A stretch of 64,000 bases of DNA. Origin: Halorarius halobius (lineage in GTDB: Archaea > Halobacteriota > Halobacteria > Halobacteriales > Haloarculaceae). The notes under the pieces are model-generated. The model made no database searches and was not told the origin of the DNA. It saw nothing but the letters and a program-made list of their open reading frames with translations. The position numbers and the translations under genes are program-made. Positions 16,895-25,235 of this stretch are shown one piece after another. The stretch covers positions 3,121,227 through 3,185,226 of the forward strand of contig NZ_CP101161.1 in assembly GCF_024298865.1 (NCBI RefSeq). Direction: 5' to 3'. Within the stretch, counting starts at the first letter, position 1. Every line of letters starts with the position of its first letter.

Positions 16895-17869
16895 ATGGAC
16901 GAGGACTCGCCGCTGGACGCCCCGACCGGCAACTGGTGGAACCGCGAGGTGAACCGGCGGGAGACGCTCTGGCTCGGCATCAGCGGGGCGTGGGCGATGA
17001 CGCTGTTCGGGTGGATGCTCGGCTGGACGCAGGCTGGCGAGCAGAACCAGATCGGCCCCACCTACGAGATATCGCCCGACCGCTACCGGCAGAAGGTCCA
17101 GTCGTACAAGCAGGAGGCGGGTCGGCTCACCGTCGGCGGTGAGGAACTGCTCGTCCCGTCCGGCGAGGACGTGTACGTCGGCGCCCTCCAGTGGGCGTGG
17201 GACGGCCTGCCCGTCGTACTGCGGCCGGGAGAGACGTACAAGTTCCATCTCGGGGCGTACGACGTCCAGCACGGCTTCTCCGTCCGGCAGGAGAACAACC
17301 TCAGCCAGCAACTCTCCTTGCAGGTGTTGCCGGGCTACGAGTGGGTCGTCGAGATGTCATTCGACGACCCCGGGACGTACCACGTCGTCTGCAACGAGTT
17401 CTGTGGCACAGGCCACCGGTCGATGCACGGCCGGTTCCTCGTGCGCGACTACGACGACGGCGAGGTGCAGGCGGCCGACGCCGGCGGCGACGAGGACGCA
17501 CCGTACGGCGGCTGGTTCGGCGGCGAGACCGGCGGAGAGACGGCCAACTTCGACGGCTCGACGGCCGACCACACCGGCGAGTCGTCCGTCACAGTCACCG
17601 TCGGCGCGGAGGGCAACGGCGGCACCTTCGCGTTCGACCAGCCGGCAGTCGCCGTGTCGCCGGGGACGACGGTCACCTTCGAGTGGGCCTCCGACAGCCA
17701 CAACGTCGTCGTGGAGAGCCAGCCTGACGGCGCCGGCTGGCAGGGCCACGAGCCGATAGAGAACAGCGGGTTCAGTTTCGAACACACCTTCGAAACCGAG
17801 GGGGTCTACACGTACTACTGCCAGCCCCATCTCTCGGTCGGGATGAAGGGCGTCGTGGAGGTGAGATGA
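16895..17869 (+). CDS. Heme-copper oxidase subunit II (CuA) fused to a C-terminal halocyanin domain
   Basis: 324 residues. One transmembrane helix (about 24-44) is followed by the cupredoxin CuA domain, with His126 (DVQHGF) and the motif CNEFCGTGHRSMH (166-178) supplying Cys166, Cys170, His174 and Met177. After an acidic Gly-rich linker (about 190-235) comes a second cupredoxin (about 236-324) of halocyanin type, with type 1 copper ligands His269, Cys309, His312 and Met317. The fused blue-copper domain would pass electrons directly to CuA on the outer face, doing the job of a soluble halocyanin. It lies in the operon between the small subunit and subunit I. Confidence 0.92.
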   Translation: MDEDSPLDAPTGNWWNREVNRRETLWLGISGAWAMTLFGWMLGWTQAGEQNQIGPTYEISPDRYRQKVQSYKQEAGRLTVGGEELLVPSGEDVYVGALQWAWDGLPVVLRPGETYKFHLGAYDVQHGFSVRQENNLSQQLSLQVLPGYEWVVEMSFDDPGTYHVVCNEFCGTGHRSMHGRFLVRDYDDGEVQAADAGGDEDAPYGGWFGGETGGETANFDGSTADHTGESSVTVTVGAEGNGGTFAFDQPAVAVSPGTTVTFEWASDSHNVVVESQPDGAGWQGHEPIENSGFSFEHTFETEGVYTYYCQPHLSVGMKGVVEVR

Positions 17870-17870
17870 T

Positions 17871-19631
17871 ATGTTCGGATTTAGCACCTACGAGTACGAC
17901 GACGACGGTTTCCGGACGTGTGGCGTCACCAGCCTCCGCATCCACGAGAGCGCGGAGGACATGGTGAAACTGTACGGGCTGACCGCCATCGTGGCCCTGC
18001 TGGTCGGGGGAATATTCGCGATATTCGTCGCGCTGACCCGCTGGGAACTGGTCGGATTGCTCTCGCCGAGCGACTTCTACCGCTACCTGTCGGTCCACGC
18101 GTGGTACCTGCTCATCTTCTGGATGGTGTTCATGGAGATAGCCATCCTCTACGTCGGCGGCTCGTTCGTGCTCGGGCGGCGTCTCGCGCTCCAGTGGCTG
18201 TCGAAAGTCGCGTACGCCGTGATGGTCGTCGGTGCTCTCGTCATCACCTACGGTACGTGGACCCAGGAGGTGCCGAACCAGGCGCCGCTTCTGACGTCGT
18301 ACGCGCCGCTCCCGTCGCCCGCGTCGTTCTACCTCGGCGTCGACCTGTTCCTCCTCGGCGCGCTCGTGGCGGCGGTCCCGTTCCTCGCCACGGTCTGGCG
18401 GGAGAAGCGCGAACACCCGTCGAAGACGCTCCCGCTCGTCACGTTCGGGGCGTTCGTCACCTCCATCGTCGCCGCGGAGGCCATCGTCGGCGGGCTCATC
18501 ACCTACGTGCCGACGCTGTTCTGGCGAATCGGCTGGATAGCGCACATCGACGCCGCGTGGTACCGGCAGATGTACTGGATAATCGGCCACGGGAGCCAGC
18601 AGATCAACCTTCTCGCGATGATTACGGTCTGGTACTTCATGACCCACGTCGTCGGCGGCGCGGAGGTCGCCTCCGAGAAGGTGTCGCGGTTCGCGTTCGT
18701 CCTCTACCTGTTCTTCATCAACATGGGCGCGGCCCACCACCTGATGTCCGACCCGGCGGTCGGACTGGGCTGGCGGCTCTGGAACACCTCCTACGCGGCG
18801 TACGGCGCGGTCGTCGCGTCGATGATTCACGCGTTCGCCATCCCCGCGGGGCTCGAAGCGGGTCGCCGTCGGAAGGGGAAGGGCGGCGGGCTGTTCGGGT
18901 GGCTCTGGTCGGCGCCGTGGAAGGACCCCGGATTCTCCGCGACGATTCTCTCCATCATCCTGTTCGGCTTCCTCGGCGGCATCACGGGCGTGATGATGGG
19001 GCAGATGCAGCTCAACATGACGTGGCACAACACGCTCGCGGTGCCGGGCCACTTCCACGCGACCGTCGCGACGGGCACGACGCTGGCGTTCATGGGGCTC
19101 GGCTACTACGTGATTCGGCTCGTGTTCGGCCGCGAGTGGGTCGGCGGCGTGCTGGCGACGGTCCAGCCGTACATCTACGGCGGCGCGATGGGCATCGTCG
19201 CGCTGATGATGATGTACCTCGGCGTGCTGTTCGGCGTGCCGCGTCGCCACCCCACGGTGATGAACATCCCGGGCACGGAGTTCTCGTTCGAACCCGCGGC
19301 GCCGTTCTTCGCGGTGTTCGGCGTCACCGCCGTCCTCGCCATCCTCGGGGGCGCGCTGTTCGTCGCCATCGCCGTCGGGTCGCTGCTCGTGGGCGGTGAG
19401 TTCACGGGCGACGCCCGCATCGCCGCGCTCCGGGCCGCCGCCGACGGCGGTGAGCGCGGAGCGCGAACCTCGTCGGAGCCTCGCTCCGACGGCGGTGAGC
19501 AGGCCGACACCCCCCACCACCAGAGCATGCGCGGCACGTTCGTGTTCACGCTCGTGTTCCTCGCCACGTTCGTCGTCCTGTGGGCGCTGAACTGGCTCCT
19601 GCTGTCACAGGTGTGGCAGGTCGGCCCCTGA
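17871..19631 (+). CDS. Heme-copper oxidase subunit I lacking the canonical active-site tyrosine
   Basis: 586 residues with about 13-14 membrane helices. Heme ligands are His76 (SVHAWYL) and the PGHFH pair (His394/His396). CuB ligands are His240, His289 and His290 (GAAHH). In O2-reducing A and B types the first CuB His begins H-x-x-x-Y with a cross-linked Tyr. Here the segment is HGSQQIN, so position 244 is Gln. That absence is typical of NO-reductase-like members. It begins 1 base after the CuA subunit stop. A loop near residues 524-543 contains an in-frame palindromic insertion. It is often annotated as a ba3-type oxidase; whether it reduces O2 or NO is unresolved. Confidence 0.9.
   Translation: MFGFSTYEYDDDGFRTCGVTSLRIHESAEDMVKLYGLTAIVALLVGGIFAIFVALTRWELVGLLSPSDFYRYLSVHAWYLLIFWMVFMEIAILYVGGSFVLGRRLALQWLSKVAYAVMVVGALVITYGTWTQEVPNQAPLLTSYAPLPSPASFYLGVDLFLLGALVAAVPFLATVWREKREHPSKTLPLVTFGAFVTSIVAAEAIVGGLITYVPTLFWRIGWIAHIDAAWYRQMYWIIGHGSQQINLLAMITVWYFMTHVVGGAEVASEKVSRFAFVLYLFFINMGAAHHLMSDPAVGLGWRLWNTSYAAYGAVVASMIHAFAIPAGLEAGRRRKGKGGGLFGWLWSAPWKDPGFSATILSIILFGFLGGITGVMMGQMQLNMTWHNTLAVPGHFHATVATGTTLAFMGLGYYVIRLVFGREWVGGVLATVQPYIYGGAMGIVALMMMYLGVLFGVPRRHPTVMNIPGTEFSFEPAAPFFAVFGVTAVLAILGGALFVAIAVGSLLVGGEFTGDARIAALRAAADGGERGARTSSEPRSDGGEQADTPHHQSMRGTFVFTLVFLATFVVLWALNWLLLSQVWQVGP
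19441..19500. repeat. In-frame 15-nt direct repeat flanking a 9-bp-stem palindrome inside subunit I
   Basis: CCGACGGCGGTGAGC occurs at 19441-19455 and again at 19486-19500, exactly 45 bases apart. Between them lies the hairpin CGTCGGAGC-CTC-GCTCCGACG (19471-19491). The period is divisible by three, and the resulting hydrophilic residues fall in a loop before the last helix. It looks like a small palindromic element or slippage product tolerated by the protein. Confidence 0.75.
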
Positions 19632-19633
19632 CC

Positions 19634-20692
19634 ATGTTCGGACAGTTGCTCTCGCTGGTGAAGCCACGCATCGTCGCACTGCTGTCGGTGACCGGGCTGT
19701 GTGGCCTGTTCGCGGCCGGTGGGGGCCGGCCCCTGCAGGTCGCCGGCTTCCTCGCGGCGGGGGCGCTGGTCGCTGGCGGCGCGGCGGCGCTCAACTGCTG
19801 GTACGACCGGGACATCGACCGACATATGGAGCGGACCGCCGACCGGCCGCTCCCGAGCGGCGACCTCTCGTCGCGCGCGGCACTGCTGTTCGCCGTCGGA
19901 CTGCTGGCCGCCGGCACGGCCGTCGGCGTCGTCACGCTCCCGCTCGCATCGGTCGGCTACATGTGGGCCGGGGTCGCGGCGTACGTCGGTCTCTACACGG
20001 TGCTTCTCAAGCGCCGCACCCGCCTGGGCGTCGTCCTCGGTGGCTCCGCGGGGTCGTTCCCCGTCCTCGCGGGGTGGGTCGCCGTCCGGCCGCTGGACCC
20101 GGTCGCGCTGGCGGCGGCCGCGCTGGTGTTCGTCTGGACGCCGGCTCACGCCTGGGCGCTCGCCGTCGTCTACCGCGACGACTTCCGGGCCGTGGGCGTC
20201 CCGACGCTCCCCGCCGTCACCCCACCCGACCGGACGGCCCGCGTCGTCTGGTACGCCGCCGTCGCGACCGTCGCCAGCGCGGCGGCTCTCGTCCCCGTCA
20301 CCGGGTCGGTGTACGCCGTCGGTGCCGCCGTGGGGTCGCCGCTGTTCCTGCTGGCGTACTGGCAGTACCGCCGGCAGGCGACCGAGGCGACGGCGGTGCG
20401 GGCGTTCTTCACGTCGAACTGCTATCTCGCTGTGCTGTTCCCCGCGTGGGCCGTCGACGGCCTCCTCGCGGCACCCGCGCGGGGGACGCTCGCCGTCACC
20501 GCCGTCCTCGCGTTCGCGGCGTTCGCGTGGCTCTGGGCACGACGGCCGAGTCTGCGCGGCGTGCGTGCCGCGCCGTCGTCGCTGGTCGACGGCGTCGTGA
20601 GCGCCGGCCGGGCGGCCCACGCCGGCACCGTCGGCAGGGTGTCGGGCGGCGCCGCCCGCGTCAGGGAGCGCATCCGCGGTGAGACACGATGA
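19634..20692 (+). CDS. ctaB: Protoheme IX farnesyltransferase (heme O synthase)
   Basis: 352 residues from ATG 19634, 2 bases after subunit I. It is a UbiA-family integral membrane prenyltransferase that adds farnesyl-type chains to heme b, giving heme O. The first aspartate-rich motif is NCWYDRDIDRHMERTADRPL (about 56-75), and the second lies around YRDDFRAVGVPTLP, near residue 180. About nine hydrophobic helices follow the family pattern. The C-terminal 40 residues are Arg/Ala-rich and cytoplasmic. Its place in the oxidase operon suggests this oxidase uses heme o or a derivative. No ctaA is seen here. Confidence 0.9.
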   Translation: MFGQLLSLVKPRIVALLSVTGLCGLFAAGGGRPLQVAGFLAAGALVAGGAAALNCWYDRDIDRHMERTADRPLPSGDLSSRAALLFAVGLLAAGTAVGVVTLPLASVGYMWAGVAAYVGLYTVLLKRRTRLGVVLGGSAGSFPVLAGWVAVRPLDPVALAAAALVFVWTPAHAWALAVVYRDDFRAVGVPTLPAVTPPDRTARVVWYAAVATVASAAALVPVTGSVYAVGAAVGSPLFLLAYWQYRRQATEATAVRAFFTSNCYLAVLFPAWAVDGLLAAPARGTLAVTAVLAFAAFAWLWARRPSLRGVRAAPSSLVDGVVSAGRAAHAGTVGRVSGGAARVRERIRGETR

Positions 20693-21414
20693 CGGCGACC
20701 GAAGGCGGGACCGCGTCGCCGGTCGAACTGGCCGCCCGAAGCGTCAGGAGCCTCTGGAACACCCTGCTGACGGTGTACTACGCGAACAGCCTCTCGTGGC
20801 GTGCGCTCAAGAGCGGGGCCCTGCTGTTCTTCGGGTTCTTCCTCTGGGCCGGGTCGAACGTCGTCCGGTCGTACTTCCCGGACCTGTGGTTCCTCAGATT
20901 CACGGCGAGTTACGGCTTCGTCCTCGTCGTCTACGGCCCGTTCCACCACCTCGTCGTCATCCCCGTCTACCAGCGACTCCGCAGGCAGGGACGACATCTC
21001 TCGCTGGGGAGCCACCTCCACCTGCCGAACGCCAGTCTCGCGGTGTTCCTCGCGCTCGTCGTCCTGCTGGGCACGTTCCCCATCGCCCCGATGACCATCG
21101 ACTTCCGGTCGTCGCTCGGGGACGGCGGCCCCGACATCACGCCGGACCTCACCTGCGTGAAGGGCACCGCCGGCAACGGGACGACGACGGTCCACTGCCA
21201 CCTCACGGAGTCGGCCGGCGTCGACCGGGTGGTCGTCGAGAGCGGCGACCGGCGGCTCACCGTCGACGAGGAACCCCCCTACGAGTTCACTGTCCTCGCC
21301 GACGACATGCAGGCGGTGACCGGGACCAAACGGTTCCGCGTTGACCTGCTCGCGGAGGACGGCACCCTCGTCCGGCGGTTCACGCGGAGCCTCCCGATGA
21401 TAGACGAAGGATAG
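20689..21414 (+). CDS. Membrane protein of unknown function in the oxidase operon
   Basis: 241 residues. The start overlaps the ctaB stop (ATGA), so translation is coupled. The N-terminal 40 residues are cytoplasmic, followed by about three membrane helices (GALLFFGFFLWAGSNVV, FTASYGFVLVVYGPFHHLVV, SLAVFLALVVLLGTFPIA). The C-terminal 120 residues form an external domain of beta-sandwich type, with two cysteines (LTCVKG and VHCHL) near the membrane that could form a disulfide or bind metal. A FHHLV pair lies at the end of helix 2. No family is recognised. Its position suggests a role in oxidase assembly or copper/heme delivery. Confidence 0.8.
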   Translation: MTATEGGTASPVELAARSVRSLWNTLLTVYYANSLSWRALKSGALLFFGFFLWAGSNVVRSYFPDLWFLRFTASYGFVLVVYGPFHHLVVIPVYQRLRRQGRHLSLGSHLHLPNASLAVFLALVVLLGTFPIAPMTIDFRSSLGDGGPDITPDLTCVKGTAGNGTTTVHCHLTESAGVDRVVVESGDRRLTVDEEPPYEFTVLADDMQAVTGTKRFRVDLLAEDGTLVRRFTRSLPMIDEG

Positions 21415-21497
21415 GGCGGCCGGGCATCGTCGGCAGAGGGGAACGGCCCCGACGCAAATCGGTCGCTGGACGGGTACGCCGTGACGACGCGAAGAAG

Positions 21498-21572
21498 TGC
21501 TCCGTCAGGGATTTGAACCCTGGTCCTTGCCGTGAGAGGGCAAGATGATTGGCCGGACTACACCAACGGAGC
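21498..21572 (-). tRNA. tRNA-Glu (anticodon CTC)
   Basis: On the minus strand: acceptor GCTCCGT pairs with ACGGAGC with discriminator A. The D arm contains GGTGTAGTCCGGCCAATC. The anticodon stem TTGCC/GGCAA closes a CTCTCAC loop with anticodon CTC. The T arm is CCAGG-GTTCAAAT-CCCTG. Total length is 75 bases with no intron and no encoded CCA. It reads GAG codons. It lies between the oxidase operon and the subtilase gene, on the opposite strand to both. Confidence 0.97.
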
Positions 21573-21743
21573 GCATCCTATCGTTGCGGAGGTTGGTGTA
21601 TAACGGTTGCGCTTCGGCATCGCTGTGGGGTGATTCCGCACGGTCTCGGCGGGGACCTGTTCCCGAACCGGAAACTTATGCCCCGTGGTGCGCTGTCGCT
21701 TCCTGAGAGGCCTCGGGCAAGCCCCCGGGAGCCACCGTCCCTC

Positions 21744-23114
21744 ATGTCCCCCCGCATCGCTCTCGACAGCCGACTCGTGGCGATGGCGGTGCTGGTCGCG
21801 CTACTCGTGGCCGGCATCGGCGTCGCCGCCATCTCGGTCGCCGGGCCGTCGGCGGACAGCCCTGCAGACCCCGCCAGTGCCGCGAACGCGACGACGGACC
21901 TCGCTCCCCTCCACGCGTCGGGCCTCACCGGCGAGGGCGTGGACGTGGCCGTCGTCGGCGTGACGGGGTTCGACACCGACCATCCGGCGCTGGCCGGGCG
22001 GGTCGCGACCGCACGGGCGTTCGCCGACCGCGAGACGCCGGCCAACGGCGGCCGGAACGACCACGGGACGGCCGCGGCGTCGCTGGTCGCCCGCACGGCC
22101 CCCGACGCTGACCTGTATCTCGCCACGTTCGACACCGCGCCGGAGTTCCAGCAAGCGGTCGCGTGGGCGCTCGGGCAGGACGTCGACGTCGTGGTCGCTC
22201 CGGTCGCGTTCTACGGGGCGCCCGGCGACGGCTCCTCGGCGGTCTCGGCGGCGGCCGCGCTCGCGGCGGACAACGGCGCGCTGTTCGTCGCCTCCGCGGG
22301 CAACCTCGGGCGAAGCCACTGGAGCGGGACGTTCAGCCCGGGAACGGACGGCCGCCACCAGTTCCCCGACGGCCCCCGCAACTACCTGCTCGACGGCGAG
22401 AGTCGGCGGCTGGAACTGTGGCTGTCGGCCCCGGAGCGACCGGCGCCGGGGAACATCACGCTCGAACTCCACCGCGTCGAGGGGACCACGACCCGGCTGG
22501 TCGCACGCTCGAAGCCGTACAGTGGCGACGACCTGCCGAACGAGCGCATCGTCGCCCGGGTCGACCCCGCGGGGACGTACTACGTCGTCGTCCGCGGGCC
22601 GACCGAGCGGGCGGGCACCCGCATCGCGGTGTCCTCGCCGACCCACCGCTTCCAGTTCCGCGAGCGTGCGGGCAGTATCGTCGCACCCGCGACGGCGGAC
22701 GCGGCGCTGGCGGTCGGCGCCTACGACCCGACCGACGACCGAGTCGAACCGTTCAGCTCCGCCGGCCCGACGACCGACGGCCGGCGCGGCGTCGACGTCG
22801 TCGCCCCGGACCGACTGCGTGCGGCCGGCGAGCCCGGCGGGCTCGTCGGCTCCTCGGCGGCGGCCCCCTACGCCGCCGGTGTGGCCGCGCTCGCGCTGGA
22901 GGCGAATCCGGAGCAGTCGCCGGAGGCGCTTGCGGCGACGCTCCAGCGGACGGCTCGCGACGCCGGCCCTGAGGGGCCCGACCCCGTCGCCGGGCACGGC
23001 CTCGTCGCCCCACAGCGGGCGGTCGACGCCGCCGGAAACGCCAGCACCGACCACTCAAGCCGAGATTTGAGCTACGGACAGGGCTTACTACGCGGTGGTC
23101 CAACCGGTGAGTAA
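21744..23114 (+). CDS. Subtilase-family (S8) membrane protein with catalytic Asp missing
   Basis: 456 residues from ATG 21744; an AT-rich AAACTTAT about 70 bases upstream is a possible promoter. A signal anchor spans about 11-33. The S8 fold shows His107 (NDHGTAA), oxyanion Asn187 (ASAGN) and Ser371 (GSSAAAPYAAG). In the first motif, where a V-A-V-I-D-T-G pattern is expected, it reads VAVVGVTGFDTDHP (68-81): the Asp is replaced by Gly-Val. A jelly-roll-like insert (about 205-310) resembles a P-domain. It may be an inactive protease relative or may use a different acid. Its 3' end contains the shared 23-bp element of the downstream regulator. Confidence 0.82.
   Translation: MSPRIALDSRLVAMAVLVALLVAGIGVAAISVAGPSADSPADPASAANATTDLAPLHASGLTGEGVDVAVVGVTGFDTDHPALAGRVATARAFADRETPANGGRNDHGTAAASLVARTAPDADLYLATFDTAPEFQQAVAWALGQDVDVVVAPVAFYGAPGDGSSAVSAAAALAADNGALFVASAGNLGRSHWSGTFSPGTDGRHQFPDGPRNYLLDGESRRLELWLSAPERPAPGNITLELHRVEGTTTRLVARSKPYSGDDLPNERIVARVDPAGTYYVVVRGPTERAGTRIAVSSPTHRFQFRERAGSIVAPATADAALAVGAYDPTDDRVEPFSSAGPTTDGRRGVDVVAPDRLRAAGEPGGLVGSSAAAPYAAGVAALALEANPEQSPEALAATLQRTARDAGPEGPDPVAGHGLVAPQRAVDAAGNASTDHSSRDLSYGQGLLRGGPTGE
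23051..23073 (+). promoter_or_regulatory. Copy 1 of a shared 23-bp promoter element (plus strand)
   Basis: The element reads CCACTCAA, seven bases, then TTTGAGCT, and holds a perfect inverted repeat CTCAA-N8-TTGAG. It lies inside the end of the subtilase gene, 46 bases before the ATG of the membrane-bound HTH gene and 22 bases before an in-frame GTG. Gapless copies occur at 26486-26508 and 28261-28283, both on the minus strand in front of surface-protein genes. The TTTnAG part also sits where a TATA box would be expected. Confidence 0.72.
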
Positions 23115-23118
23115 CAGG

Positions 23119-23730
23119 ATGGCGAGCCCGATAGAGCGTCTCCAGAACCGGACCGCGACGCCCGACGAGCGTGCCCGGGTGCTCGAGATGGCCGACGACG
23201 ACACCGACGAGGTGCTCGATGCTCTCTCGTCGGACACGCGCCGGCACGTCGTCCGCGCGCTGTTCGAGGAGCCGGCGACCGCCTCAGAACTGGCTGACAG
23301 TCTCGACACCTCCGTCCAGAACCTCCACTACCACCTCACCGAACTGGAGGAGGTCGGGCTGGTCGAGCCCATCGACACCGCCTACTCCGAGAAGGGCAAC
23401 GAGATGACCGTCTACGGCCCGGCGAGCGACCCGCTCGTGTTTGTCGGCGACGACGACCGGTTCCCGCTCGTCGAGCGGTCGCTGGGCAACGTCGTCGGCG
23501 GGCTGGCGTTGCTGGCCGGCGCGAGCCTCCTGGTCCAGTGGGGCGCCGAGCGACTGCTCCGACCGGCCATCGCCGGAGGGAGTGCGGGCCCGTCGAGCTA
23601 CGGGCCGCTCGACCCCTCGACGACGGGGACGCCGGCCTGGCTCGTGTTCGAGGTGCTGGAACCCGGCGTCGTCTTCTTCGCCGGCTGTCTGTGCATCGCG
23701 GCAGTCGTCGCACTGACGCTTTCCGACTGA
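23119..23730 (+). CDS. Membrane-bound ArsR-like winged-helix regulator
   Basis: 203 residues from ATG 23119; a GTG at 23095 would fit a leaderless start driven by the upstream element. The winged helix covers about 30-100: DEVLDALSSDTRRHVVRALF, then ATASELADSLDTSVQNLHYHLTEL, with the recognition helix near 63-76. Two membrane helices follow (about 122-143 and 176-198), separated by a Gly/Pro/Ser-rich outer loop. The HTH would face the cytoplasm while the protein stays in the membrane. One of the shared 23-bp elements lies in its promoter, so it may control itself. Confidence 0.85.
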   Translation: MASPIERLQNRTATPDERARVLEMADDDTDEVLDALSSDTRRHVVRALFEEPATASELADSLDTSVQNLHYHLTELEEVGLVEPIDTAYSEKGNEMTVYGPASDPLVFVGDDDRFPLVERSLGNVVGGLALLAGASLLVQWGAERLLRPAIAGGSAGPSSYGPLDPSTTGTPAWLVFEVLEPGVVFFAGCLCIAAVVALTLSD

Positions 23731-23810
23731 CGCACGTCGGCGACGCGTCTCTACGGGCCGTCGCGTCGGCCGTCGTTCGAGAGCTCCGGCGATACCGATG
23801 GCGGCCGGCG

Positions 23811-25085
23811 TCAGTCGCCGCCGCCGGTGCGAACGCGGGCGAGGCTCCCGACGACCAGTGCCGCGAGCGCGAGCCACGCGGCGAGCGAGCCGTCGCCGTC
23901 AGTGGGAGTCGACGCTCCCGTGGTCGATGGAGACGGGGGCGACGGCGACGGGCTAGGCTCCGTCCCGGTGCCCGGGTCGGTGTGTGGCGTCGGCGTCGAC
24001 GGCCGCTCCGGCGTCACCGTCGCCGTGGGCGAGGGAGGCGTCGGTGAGCCGTGGCCGTCGCCACAGTCGACTGCACCCACGCAGTGTGCGCCCACTGACT
24101 CGAACGCGTTGCCGGTCGCCGCTCCACCGGACGCCGCACCGCTGGCGTCGATGGCCGCGTTGGTCACCTGAACGAACGTCGACCCCCTGACGCTCCACGC
24201 GCCGGTCGATTCGCCGGCGAACACGGCGGTTCCCTCGGGCCGTGGCGGCATCAGAAAGTCGTACCGCTCGGACTCGCTGAGGTTGTGGAACCGGGTGTCG
24301 ACGACGCTCCAGTTGCCGCTGGTCTCGTAGGCGCTCACGCCGGTGACGCCGTTGCGAACCGTCGAGTCGACGATGGTCCAGTCGCCGCTGGCGTTCTGGA
24401 CCGTGACGGCGACCAGCAACGCGTCGTCGCGTTCGACGCCCGCCGCTCCGGCGACGGTGACGTTCCGGAGCGTCCACGCGCCGGTCGTCGACTCGAGTTC
24501 GAACGCCGTCTCCACGTCGCGGGCGACGCTGTCCTCGACGACCCAGTCGCCGTCCGCGTTGATGGCGGTGACGGCGCTCGAGGCGTTCCGGACCGTGACG
24601 TTCTCCACGCGCCAGTCGCCCCGCGACGACATCGCCATGACGCCGCCGCTGAGCGGCCCTTCGAACGTGGTGTTCCGGACGACCCAGTCGCCGGTCGTGT
24701 TCCAGCCGACGACGCCGTAGAAGAACCCGGAGACGGTGAATCCCGAGACGACCGGCGCCGCGTGACTGCCGCTTTCGACCCGGAACGCGACGTCGCTGGC
24801 CGACTCGCCGGCCCCGGGACCGGGACCGGTGACCGTCGCGCCGTCCGGGGCGACGACGGTGACGTTGTCGTCGAGGCGAACGCCGCCGTCGTAGGTGCCC
24901 GGCCGGACGCGGACGGTGTCGCCGTCGCTCGCGTTTCCGACTGCGGCCGCGATGGTCGCGTAGTCGGCGTCTCCGTCGTCGTCGACGACAAGCACGTCGC
25001 CGCTCGCGGCCGCCGGTGCGGCGACCAGGCCACAGCAGACGAGCGCGGCCACCAGCAGTCCGACGGCGCGGGCCGTGGCTCTCAC
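23811..25085 (-). CDS. Secreted right-handed beta-helix surface protein with C-terminal anchor
   Basis: 424 residues from GTG 25085, preceded by GGAGG ten bases upstream. A signal peptide covers residues 1-28. The region about 30-330 shows the pectate-lyase/NosD repeat pattern: LVVDDDGDADYATIAAAVGNA and DTVRVRPGTYDG at the start, then coils of about 20-25 residues built around GDWVVRNTTF, GDWRVENVTV, GAWTLRNVTV and GNWSVVDTRF. A conserved G-x-W-x-V motif recurs in most coils. A Ser/Thr/Pro stalk (about 340-390) leads to a C-terminal hydrophobic helix with basic residues, but without a PGF tripeptide. Likely an extracellular carbohydrate-binding or structural protein. It converges on the regulator gene. 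Confidence 0.82.
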   Translation of the reverse strand: MRATARAVGLLVAALVCCGLVAAPAAASGDVLVVDDDGDADYATIAAAVGNASDGDTVRVRPGTYDGGVRLDDNVTVVAPDGATVTGPGPGAGESASDVAFRVESGSHAAPVVSGFTVSGFFYGVVGWNTTGDWVVRNTTFEGPLSGGVMAMSSRGDWRVENVTVRNASSAVTAINADGDWVVEDSVARDVETAFELESTTGAWTLRNVTVAGAAGVERDDALLVAVTVQNASGDWTIVDSTVRNGVTGVSAYETSGNWSVVDTRFHNLSESERYDFLMPPRPEGTAVFAGESTGAWSVRGSTFVQVTNAAIDASGAASGGAATGNAFESVGAHCVGAVDCGDGHGSPTPPSPTATVTPERPSTPTPHTDPGTGTEPSPSPSPPSPSTTGASTPTDGDGSLAAWLALAALVVGSLARVRTGGGD

Positions 25086-25235
25086 GGGCCGTCCCTCCGC
25101 GAGCTGGTCGGCGGTCGTTCGGTACGATTCGACTGTCGGTGACGTGTCTGTGTGAACATCTGTCGGGGAGGAGTTCGCGTGGTCGTCTGTCGAAGCGGGG
25201 AAAAAGGGGGTGAGACGGGGCGATTGGCCGCGACC

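Noticed and set aside
21549-21743. Longer N-terminus of the subtilase gene starting inside tRNA-Glu
   Set aside because: It would overlap the tRNA gene and place 65 basic, disordered residues before a clear signal anchor that begins after ATG 21744.
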